Source: Paenibacillus soyae
Lineage (GTDB): Bacteria > Bacillota > Bacilli > Paenibacillales > Paenibacillaceae
Assembly: GCF_024623455.1 (NCBI RefSeq)
Contig: NZ_JANIPJ010000016.1
Coordinates: 1 to 64,000 of the forward strand
DNA: 64,000 nucleotides
Reading direction: 5' to 3'
Under the pieces are notes generated by a model. That model was not told where the DNA came from. It searched no databases and saw only the letters and a list, made by a program, of their open reading frames with translations. Below, in pieces: positions 6,223-13,521 of this stretch (position 1 is the stretch's first letter; the number at the start of each line of letters is the position of its first letter). Made by a program: the position numbers and the translations under genes.

Positions 6223-7824
6223 TCATGACTTGTTCCGATATTCCTGAGGCGTGCTCCCATAATGTTTCTTAAAGATCTTTATGAAATGAGGAGCCGCAAG
6301 GAACCCGAGCTCGGAGCTGATCTCGGCAATTTTCATATCCGTGTTTCGAAGCAGATACGCCGCGCGTTCCATCCGAATCCGATAGAGAAGATCACCAATG
6401 GTTTCGCCCGTGGCGCTCTTGTATACTTTGGACAGATAGACTGGATGCAATCCTACGTGATCGGCGACGGTCTGCAGCGAGATGCCTTCGGCCAGATGTC
6501 CCTGAATATAGGTTCTGACCTTGGACGCGATCTGTTGGTGCGAATCCTCCAATTGATTCGACGCTTTCACCTTAAGCGACGCAATGATTTTGTCCGCCCA
6601 TTCGAAAATGCGCTGTCTGGACAGCTGGCTTTTCTTGCGCAGAAGCAAATCGAATTCTTCCCCGAGGGTCTCCTCGATCGGCAGCCCTTCGGAAGCCATG
6701 ATGGTCGTGAACGAAGAGGAGAGGTAGAGAAATACGGCGAGCAGATGATCGCGGGAGGGCTCGCTGGACGGGTCGTCCAGCGCCAGCATCCTGCTGATCT
6801 TGACGGACGCTTCGTCCCAGCTTCCCGACTGCAGCAGTACCGGAAGCAGCGGCGGCTCATACAATTGGATGACTTTTGAATCTTCGGATTGGACCGAATT
6901 GCCTTCAACCGTGATGAAATAGCTTTTATTTTTCCCGACGTTTCGATTGATCGCGGCTACGGAGGCTTGATAAGAATCCGCCACTTTGGAAGGGAAAGTG
7001 CCGATTTTGCTCAAACAAACGGATAACGAGCCTTTTAAATATTTGTGTACGTGATTCTGAAGCTTTATCGCGTAGGAATCCGCCCGGACAAGCCCATCGG
7101 CAGCTCCGCTCTTGATCAGAAAGACCAAGTAGCCTTGCTCGGTGACGCCATGCCACAGCTCGAACAGCTCTTCGAACACTTCCTCGGCAATGTTGCTGAC
7201 GGCGTATTCAAGCAAGGAGAGGGAGTGCAAGTCGTATCCGGAGAAATCCTCTTCCAGCCGAACGACCATCATCAGGTACGGGTCGCCTAATCGGAAGGAA
7301 ACGTCAATCATGTCGAGCCGCTCCTCCAGCCATTTCGGTTCTATCGGCTTGTTCTGAAGCAAATCGCTCAGCAGTTGGTTCCTCAGCAGCGGCATATTGG
7401 CATGGAGCGTATGTTTGATCCGTTGATAGGAGCTGATCTCCGCCCATTCTTCTTCGATATCGACAATCGCTTTGCGCACCGCGTCTATTAACTCCCCAAT
7501 GTCCACGGGCTTAAGAAGATAACCAAGCGTCTGGTATCGAATCGCCTTCTGAGCGTATTCGAATTCATCGTGCCCGGACAAAATGATACTGCGGACTTTG
7601 CTTGACAGACTGCGCATATGTCCGATAAGCTCGAGTCCATCCATCTCCGGCATCCGTATATCGGTAATCATGACATCGATCGGCACTTTCTCCGCAATTT
7701 GCAGCGCTTCCTCGGCCGAGTAGGCAAGATGGACTTCCTCAATGCCATGCTCTTCCCAGGGGATCGTTAGCGCTAAGCTTTCGACAACCGACGCTTCATC
7801 ATCCACGATTAATAAATGATACAT
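6223..7824 (-). CDS. YesN-type response regulator with AraC DNA-binding domain
   Basis: Encodes 533 residues. The start at 7824 has a perfect AGGAGG upstream, so the longer frame from 7899 is rejected. The receiver domain covers ~1-120: DDE acidic pocket at 8-10, phospho-acceptor D55 in TDIRMPEMDG and the switch Lys in YLLKPVD. A helical middle part (~130-430) typical of YesN proteins follows. The C-terminal ~100 residues are an AraC double helix-turn-helix (LQTVADHVGLHPVYLSKVYK, then IAEISSELGF and PQEYR). It lies 13 bases after the kinase gene and they are surely one operon. It is the obvious candidate to bind the tandem sites at 9596, 11545 and 16398. Confidence 0.93.
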   Translation of the reverse strand: MYHLLIVDDEASVVESLALTIPWEEHGIEEVHLAYSAEEALQIAEKVPIDVMITDIRMPEMDGLELIGHMRSLSSKVRSIILSGHDEFEYAQKAIRYQTLGYLLKPVDIGELIDAVRKAIVDIEEEWAEISSYQRIKHTLHANMPLLRNQLLSDLLQNKPIEPKWLEERLDMIDVSFRLGDPYLMMVVRLEEDFSGYDLHSLSLLEYAVSNIAEEVFEELFELWHGVTEQGYLVFLIKSGAADGLVRADSYAIKLQNHVHKYLKGSLSVCLSKIGTFPSKVADSYQASVAAINRNVGKNKSYFITVEGNSVQSEDSKVIQLYEPPLLPVLLQSGSWDEASVKISRMLALDDPSSEPSRDHLLAVFLYLSSSFTTIMASEGLPIEETLGEEFDLLLRKKSQLSRQRIFEWADKIIASLKVKASNQLEDSHQQIASKVRTYIQGHLAEGISLQTVADHVGLHPVYLSKVYKSATGETIGDLLYRIRMERAAYLLRNTDMKIAEISSELGFLAAPHFIKIFKKHYGSTPQEYRNKS

Positions 7825-7837
7825 AAAAAGAATCCTC

Positions 7838-9505
7838 CTAATCGATGCTTCTTGGCCAATATAGCTGGATGCGAAGACCGCCGAGTTCGCTTGAACCAAT
7901 CTCCATCCCGGCCGGCTGCTCGAAATAAATGCTCATACGCTGGCGTATATTCCACAAGGCGCAGCCCATTGACTCGTCAAGCGGCTGTTCGATTCGCCCC
8001 AGCAATTCTAAAATTTCAGTCTCCGTCATGCCTTTCCCGTCATCTTCTACGATAATCCGGAACCTTGCGCTCTCCTCTACGCCGGTAATGCGTATGCAGG
8101 ATGCCTGCCGTTTCTGTTCAATCCCGTGAATAACTCCATTCTCTGCCAGGGGTTGAATGAGAAGCTTCGGGACGGGCAACTGCTTCATGGAATCAGGGAC
8201 GTTGATTTCGTAACGAAGCCGATTCATTCTTAAACATTGGATTTTCAAATAATTTTCCACAACGCCAAGCTCTTTCTCCAGCGTCGTCACGGGCTCGTCC
8301 AATCTCGTGGTGTACCGGAAGTACTCCGCCAGATTTTTGGTCATGGCCGTTACGGCTTCTTCGTTGCCCAAGCGGGTCATGTTGTCGATGAAGAACAAGC
8401 AGTTATAGAGGAAATGCGGGTTGATCTGCGCCTGCAGCTGCTTGACCATAGCTTCCCGCGAAACGATTTTCTCCTTGTACACCTTATCGATCAAATCCCC
8501 GATCTGTTCGGCCATATCGTTGAAGCTTTCATATAAAATATCGAATTCGTTCCGGCTCGCTTTATGAATGCGAACCGAGAAGTCGCCGTGTTTGAGCAGC
8601 CGAACGCCTTTAAGCAGTGCCACGATCGGCACTTGTACTTTCCGGTAGAGAAAAAGCAGGGTGGCGACTCCTCCGAGAAAAATCATCACGCAGCCGATAT
8701 AGAAAAAGACTTGCGTTCTTTTGATCGGCTGCAAGGCTTGATCCAGCGGGACGCAGTCGATCATATACCAGCCTAACGACTCGGCCTTCATGAACGTCGC
8801 CATATAATCGGTGCCGCCGAACGCTATCGTTTCCGTTCCTTCGGTTCTCTCTTCCAGGATTGGAATAAGAGCTTTGATGATTTTGTCCTTTTCCTTTATT
8901 TCTTGCGCCGCGGTCGAGATGACAGGTTGGTCCGGATGATAAAAAAAAGAATAGTTGCCGTCGATATTGGAGCCTTCAAGCAGGCCTTGCAAGTTGCTCT
9001 TCGGGAACGCAACCCGAATCGTATAGCCGTTCAAGCTTCGATCGTAGACAAACCGCTCGCCCGTGGAGTCGAGCTCCCATTGAGCATCGCTCCCTCCTCC
9101 AGGAAGAGAGTCCTGAATCTTTGTCGTCCCGATCCACTTCCCCATCAGCTCGGAGTAGATGGAGATCTTATTGTCCCATCCTCTCGAGAAGCTTTGCAGC
9201 CCTATTTTATCAGCTAGGTCAAGCTGCAGCTGGACCTGATCATAGGTGTCCATCAGATGAACGGATGAGAGTAAACCGACCTTGGAGTCGGTCTCCAGCG
9301 TCATGGCGAGCATGCTGAGCTGTTCGACATTGTGGTCCAGATTATTAATTAAGTATCGGATACGGTTCAAATTGTTCATCTGAATATCTTCCCGGACAGT
9401 TGCCAGGCTGGTGTTGACCGTATATGCGTACATAGTCATAACGGTCAGGATTGAAATCAGCGTAACCAATAACATGCCGATGAAGGTGCGATATTGTTTG
9501 TACAT
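7838..9505 (-). CDS. YesM-type membrane sensor histidine kinase
   Basis: Encodes 555 residues from ATG 9505, preceded by AAAGGA. A membrane helix lies at ~10-30 (FIGMLLVTLISILTVMTMYA), followed by an extracytoplasmic sensing region, a second helix at ~265-290 (VFFYIGCVMIFLGGVATLL) and a HAMP domain. The His_kinase core has its phospho-acceptor at H364 in INPHFLYN, and the ATPase domain shows the VEDDGKGM motif and the N-box PLAENGVIHG. It would sense an external carbohydrate or a loaded binding protein and phosphorylate the regulator encoded downstream. It is transcribed divergently from the importer genes, across a 190-base region with promoters in both directions. Confidence 0.93.
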   Translation of the reverse strand: MYKQYRTFIGMLLVTLISILTVMTMYAYTVNTSLATVREDIQMNNLNRIRYLINNLDHNVEQLSMLAMTLETDSKVGLLSSVHLMDTYDQVQLQLDLADKIGLQSFSRGWDNKISIYSELMGKWIGTTKIQDSLPGGGSDAQWELDSTGERFVYDRSLNGYTIRVAFPKSNLQGLLEGSNIDGNYSFFYHPDQPVISTAAQEIKEKDKIIKALIPILEERTEGTETIAFGGTDYMATFMKAESLGWYMIDCVPLDQALQPIKRTQVFFYIGCVMIFLGGVATLLFLYRKVQVPIVALLKGVRLLKHGDFSVRIHKASRNEFDILYESFNDMAEQIGDLIDKVYKEKIVSREAMVKQLQAQINPHFLYNCLFFIDNMTRLGNEEAVTAMTKNLAEYFRYTTRLDEPVTTLEKELGVVENYLKIQCLRMNRLRYEINVPDSMKQLPVPKLLIQPLAENGVIHGIEQKRQASCIRITGVEESARFRIIVEDDGKGMTETEILELLGRIEQPLDESMGCALWNIRQRMSIYFEQPAGMEIGSSELGGLRIQLYWPRSID

Positions 9506-9538
9506 GGCGGTTAGTCCTTTGCGGTGTATTGTCTTCTC

Positions 9539-9567
9539 ATTGTAGGTGTCACGAACTCCATTTACAA
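9539..9567 (-). promoter_or_regulatory. Promoter of the kinase/regulator operon
   Basis: On the minus strand TTGTAA (9567-9562) and TACAAT (9544-9539) are separated by 17 bases, a good sigma-A promoter 34 bases before the kinase ATG. It lies next to the operator at 9596, so autoregulation is possible. Confidence 0.65.
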
Positions 9568-9595
9568 CGAGCGAAAGCGCCAAATCACTGAAATC

Positions 9596-9659
9596 TTAAG
9601 ATTGCGATATTCAAGTTTGGATTCCGTTATTTCGGACCGGTATTCCTAGGACGTACAAT
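9596..9659 (+). promoter_or_regulatory. Tandem operator and activator-dependent promoter of the importer operon
   Basis: The site at 9596-9635 contains two direct half-sites: TTAAGATTGCGATATTC and, 21 bases on, TTTGGATTCCGTTATTTC. The same layout is found at 11545 and 16398. A -10 element TACAAT (9654-9659) lies 20 bases after the second half-site, whose end covers the -35 position. The lack of a good -35 with an overlapping tandem site is typical of AraC-family activation. Confidence 0.7.
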
Positions 9660-9694
9660 TAGCTCAAGAAAACGATACCAAGTAGGAGGCCCAT

Positions 9695-10636
9695 ATGCAG
9701 ACTGCCATTCAACAAGAAACGCTGAAGAAGAAGAGGGAGAAGATCGTACGAAGAGGGGACAGCTGGCACTTGTACCTCATGATCCTTCCTGCCATTGCGC
9801 TGACTCTACTATTTGTCTATGTGCCGATGGGCGGCATTGTCATGGCGTTTCAGGAATACAAACCTTACCTCGGCATCACCGGTTCCAAATGGGTTGGACT
9901 GGATCAGTTCGAGTTCCTGTTCGAATATCCCGACAGCTCCCAAGTGATATGGAACACGCTTCGCATTGCCGTACTCAAGCTTTTTTTCGGAACGATCGCT
10001 ACTCTAACGTTTGCCTTGCTCATTAACGAAGTGCGCAAGAAGTGGATTCGCAATTCGGTTCAGACCTTTGTCTTCCTCCCCCATTTTTTGTCGTGGGTCG
10101 TACTTGGCGGCATCTTCATCGAACTGCTTGATCCGAAGCACGGACTCGTGAATCAACTGCTAGGTGTACTGGGTATGGAATCGATCTTCTTCTTGGGGGA
10201 TAACAATTGGTTTCTCGCAACGGTTGTCGGCACGGAAGTATGGAAGGAATTCGGTTATGGCTCGATTATATTCCTGGCGGCTCTGGCGGGAATTAATCCA
10301 GCGCTCTATGAAGCAGCCCAGCTGGACGGCGCCAACAAATGGAAGCAAATATGGCATATTACATTGCCGGCGCTGGTCCCTACGATCGTCGTTTGTCTCA
10401 CTTTGTCGCTCAGTCAGGTGCTGAATGCGGGCTTCGATCAAATCTTCAATCTCTACAATCCTCTCGTCTATGCGAAAGGAGACATCATCGACACGTTCGT
10501 TTATCGCATTGGCTTAATCGGGGGGAATTACAGCTTCGGCACCGCTATCGGATTGTTTAAGTCGGTTGTTGGTCTAATCCTCATCGTAGGCGGATACCGG
10601 CTTGCCTATAAAGTCGCCGGATACAAAATATTCTAA
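9695..10636 (+). CDS. CUT1 ABC importer permease, LplB type
   Basis: Encodes 313 residues; AGGAGG lies 7 bases before the ATG. It is an inner-membrane subunit of an oligosaccharide importer with about six helices, starting LYLMILPAIALTLLFVYVP (~28-46). The cytoplasmic loop that contacts the ATPase carries the EAA motif EAAQLDGAN followed by IWHITLP. Strong resemblance to LplB of Bacillus and the first permeases of Paenibacillus YtcP systems. Twelve bases separate it from the second permease. It is first in an operon led by the tandem operator at 9596. No ATPase gene is present in the locus. Confidence 0.92.
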   Translation: MQTAIQQETLKKKREKIVRRGDSWHLYLMILPAIALTLLFVYVPMGGIVMAFQEYKPYLGITGSKWVGLDQFEFLFEYPDSSQVIWNTLRIAVLKLFFGTIATLTFALLINEVRKKWIRNSVQTFVFLPHFLSWVVLGGIFIELLDPKHGLVNQLLGVLGMESIFFLGDNNWFLATVVGTEVWKEFGYGSIIFLAALAGINPALYEAAQLDGANKWKQIWHITLPALVPTIVVCLTLSLSQVLNAGFDQIFNLYNPLVYAKGDIIDTFVYRIGLIGGNYSFGTAIGLFKSVVGLILIVGGYRLAYKVAGYKIF

Positions 10637-10648
10637 GGAGCGAACAGC

Positions 10649-11524
10649 ATGCAGCCCATACCCGCTTCGGAACGTTGGTTCCACATCATTAACAATGTGT
10701 TTATGCTATTTCTGGCGGCGATTTGCGTCCTGCCGCTTATCCATGTTGTGTCGATTTCGCTAAGCTCGAGTCCGGCCATTGCTTCCAACAGCGTGACGTT
10801 CTGGCCGATCGGACTTAATTTCTACTCTTACGAGAAGGCGCTGGAGGACGATCAACTCATCCGATCCGTTTGGATATCCGTGCAGCGAACCTCATTGAGC
10901 TTGGGGCTGGGGCTTCTTGTCAATTGTCTGGCCGCCTACGTCCTGTCCAAGGGAGGCGGAAGAGACGGAATTGCGGGCTATAAAGGGATCGTAGGGTTCT
11001 TTATCGTAGCGATGCTTTTTAACGGAGGGATGATTCCAACTTACTTGCTCGTTACGAAGCTTGGTCTGTACAATTCGATATGGGCTCTCGTTCTGCCTAG
11101 CGTCGTAAACGTCTTTTATTTAATCTTAATCATGAACTTCTTCAAGGCACTGCCGAAAGAGCTGGAGGAGGCGGCGTTCATGGACGGAGCGAATCATTGG
11201 CAGGTGTTCTATCGCTTGTTCCTGCCGCTTTCGCTTCCCGTATTGGCCACTGTAGGGTTATTCCTTGTGGTGATGGAATGGAACGAATGGCTGATGGGCC
11301 AAATCTATATGAAGGCGGACAATGTACCGCTAAGCACGTTCCTTAAATCGATTATAGCCGTACCTGTCATTGATGCTTCCAATGCAGCCGATGCGGCAAA
11401 ATTGAACAACAGGTCGATCAGTTCTGCCCAAATCTTGATCGGAGCGCTGCCGATCTTGCTTATGTACCCTGTTTTACAACGTTTTTTCACGAAAGGAATT
11501 GTCATAGGCGCCGTGAAAGAATAA
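10649..11524 (+). CDS. CUT1 ABC importer permease, YtcP type
   Basis: Encodes 291 residues; start preceded by AAGGAG. It is the second membrane subunit, pairing with the LplB-type protein. The N-terminal helix NNVFMLFLAAICVLPLIHVV is followed by the family's typical VSISLSSSPAIASN segment. The EAA loop reads EAAFMDGANHWQVFYRLFLP. The C-terminus ends KGIVIGAVKE, the usual tail of YtcP-like permeases. It is followed by a 128-base gap with its own operator and promoter for the binding protein, so the lipoprotein can be made in excess of the permeases. Confidence 0.92.
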   Translation: MQPIPASERWFHIINNVFMLFLAAICVLPLIHVVSISLSSSPAIASNSVTFWPIGLNFYSYEKALEDDQLIRSVWISVQRTSLSLGLGLLVNCLAAYVLSKGGGRDGIAGYKGIVGFFIVAMLFNGGMIPTYLLVTKLGLYNSIWALVLPSVVNVFYLILIMNFFKALPKELEEAAFMDGANHWQVFYRLFLPLSLPVLATVGLFLVVMEWNEWLMGQIYMKADNVPLSTFLKSIIAVPVIDASNAADAAKLNNRSISSAQILIGALPILLMYPVLQRFFTKGIVIGAVKE

Positions 11525-11544
11525 GAAGCAGGTCGTTATCTAAA

Positions 11545-11609
11545 GTTAAGATTGCGCTATTCAAAGTTTAAGATGCGCTATATCGGTGATTTGTATGCGC
11601 TTTTATACT
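11545..11609 (+). promoter_or_regulatory. Tandem operator and promoter of the solute-binding protein gene
   Basis: Positions 11545-11585 hold the clearest copy of the island's tandem site: AAGATTGCGCTATTC and AAGATGCGCTATATC, with the shared GCGCTAT cores exactly 21 bases apart (two helical turns). The -10 TATACT (11604-11609) begins 20 bases after the second half-site, as at 9654. There is no canonical -35. Confidence 0.75.
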
Positions 11610-11652
11610 GAACATGTAAGAGAACAGGCATGACTAACAGGAGGGGTTCGAT

Positions 11653-13371
11653 ATGGGGAAAAAGAGAAGGTTGTTTACCGCATCGCTTGCCACGGTAGTC
11701 TTATTGACTTCGCTGGCGGCTTGCAGCAGCGGGAACGGTAACAACAAAGGAAATGATGCCGGCACTGGCGAAGCAACCGAATCCAAGCTTAACATCGTGA
11801 ACGGCAAGATCGAACCGCCGGTAACGATTACGTTGGTACGGGGCGAAGATCCTACCGCTACCTTCAAAAACGGGGAGACCTACGAGGACAACGTGCACAC
11901 TCGCTGGGCGGAGGAGACGCTTGGCGTGAAGCTCGAAACTTTGTGGTCGTCGCCTTCGGCGGATACTTCTTATGACACGAAGCTGAAGCTTATGTTGTCT
12001 TCCGGCGAAGAATTGCCTGATCTGTTCGTATCGACGCAGTCCAACACGACGAATATGTTTATCGAATCCGGCAAGCTGCTGGACGTAGAAGAAGCTTTCG
12101 AGAAATATGCTTCCGATACATGGAAGGCGGCGATGGCCGAAGTGCCGGAAGCATGGCATCCGTTCATGATGGACGGCAAAAAATTCGCGATCCCGATCCT
12201 GCGCCCTACGATGGGCACGCAATCCCCATTATGGATCAGACAGGATTGGTTGGACAAGCTGAACCTGAAAGCGCCTACGAACCTGGAAGAATTGGAAGCG
12301 GTCATGGATGCATTCGCGAACCAGGATCCCGACGGAAACGGAGAGAAGGATACCATTGCCCTTGAATTCGGCATGAAGGATCAATTCATCGGATATCCGA
12401 TTGGCGACGCTTCGTGGATCTTCGGATTGTTCGGAGCGATTCCGGATCGGTGGTACCCTGGAGAAGACGGAAAGCTTGAATTCGGATCCGTTCGGCCGGA
12501 GATTAAGACAGCCCTGGAGAAGATTAGTGAATGGAAAGAAAAGGGATATATCGCGGAAGATATCGCGCTTCACGACTTCAATAAAGTGACGGAGAACGTG
12601 GCGTCCGGCAAGGTCGGGATTCTAGGCGGCGAGCATTGGCTGATGGTGTATCCGGGCTCCCTGATGCTGGCGACCAATCCCACGGCGATGTATGCGCCGT
12701 ATCCTCTTCCGCAAGGGCTTGACGGCAACAACATGAGAACGGTTGCAACTCCATATACGGGCGCTATTCTCATTAACAAGGATATTTCCGAAGAAGCGCT
12801 GCAGGCTTTCTTCCATTATCAGAATGCGTTGTATGAGTCGTATAACAGCGAAGATCCGTTCCTCTTCAAAGGCTTCCAAGAAGGCTATGATTACTTAACG
12901 AAGGACGGGGCTGTCATCTATGACCAAAATCAAATCCCAGGCGGCAAGACGGCAACCATGAAATATACGATTTCCGGGGCACAGACGGTTTATCAGTCGA
13001 AGCTGCTGGAGGCTTCCCTGAAGCGCGCCAAAGAAGAAGAGTTGACGAACCAAGAGCTCGCGGCATTCGCAACCTCGGGCATCGTGTCGATCGATAACAG
13101 TAATCCGTTAGAGGTCATCGGCAATAAGGCTTTACTTGTCATTTCTACTCAGTCTGAGTTCGATGTTCCTGAATATTTCCAAGGTCCCGCGACGTCTACG
13201 ATGACTTCCCGGAACGAACTGCTGAAGAAGATGCAGATGGATACGTTCACCGAAATCATCTACGGCAAGCAGAGCGCAGATGCCTTCGATTCCTTCGTGA
13301 AAAAATGGAAATCGTCCGGCGGCGACGACATTACGACAGAAGTGAACGAATGGTACGATTCCGTTAAATAA
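11653..13371 (+). CDS. Solute-binding lipoprotein of the LplA-type importer
   Basis: Encodes 572 residues; ATG preceded by AGGAGGGG. A type II signal peptide ends in the lipobox LAAC (Cys ~24) followed by a Ser/Gly/Asn-rich tether, so the mature protein is anchored outside the membrane. Length and motifs (for example TLPDLF-like ELPDLFVS, QDWLDKL and TNLEELEAVMDAF) match the long LplA/YtcQ class of carbohydrate-binding proteins that accompany LplB and YtcP. It delivers its ligand to the permeases at 9695 and 10649. Rhamnosidases downstream suggest a rhamnose-containing ligand; this is inference. A terminator follows the gene. Confidence 0.92.
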   Translation: MGKKRRLFTASLATVVLLTSLAACSSGNGNNKGNDAGTGEATESKLNIVNGKIEPPVTITLVRGEDPTATFKNGETYEDNVHTRWAEETLGVKLETLWSSPSADTSYDTKLKLMLSSGEELPDLFVSTQSNTTNMFIESGKLLDVEEAFEKYASDTWKAAMAEVPEAWHPFMMDGKKFAIPILRPTMGTQSPLWIRQDWLDKLNLKAPTNLEELEAVMDAFANQDPDGNGEKDTIALEFGMKDQFIGYPIGDASWIFGLFGAIPDRWYPGEDGKLEFGSVRPEIKTALEKISEWKEKGYIAEDIALHDFNKVTENVASGKVGILGGEHWLMVYPGSLMLATNPTAMYAPYPLPQGLDGNNMRTVATPYTGAILINKDISEEALQAFFHYQNALYESYNSEDPFLFKGFQEGYDYLTKDGAVIYDQNQIPGGKTATMKYTISGAQTVYQSKLLEASLKRAKEEELTNQELAAFATSGIVSIDNSNPLEVIGNKALLVISTQSEFDVPEYFQGPATSTMTSRNELLKKMQMDTFTEIIYGKQSADAFDSFVKKWKSSGGDDITTEVNEWYDSVK

Positions 13372-13385
13372 TAAGGGATTGGACG

Positions 13386-13418
13386 AAGCGGCCTCGGCGA
13401 GTACCGAAGCCGCTTTTG
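13386..13418 (+). terminator. Intrinsic terminator after the binding-protein gene
   Basis: AAGCGGC (13386-13392) pairs with GCCGCTT with an inner CGG/CCG stem and a TTTTG tail. It reduces read-through into the rhamnosidase gene. Confidence 0.65.
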
Positions 13419-13475
13419 TCGTTCGCCTATGATTAGGAAATGGCGCGAATCCACATATCGATTACCTGTACGGTT

Positions 13476-13484
13476 TGTTATATT
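13476..13484 (+). promoter_or_regulatory. Possible extended -10 promoter of the GH106-type gene
   Basis: TGT-TATATT (13476-13484) forms an extended -10 about 38 bases before the gene and after the preceding terminator. No convincing -35 and no copy of the island operator were found here. Confidence 0.4.
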
Positions 13485-13521
13485 AATGGCAAATTCGCAC
13501 ATAGGATGGTGAGCTTTGAAT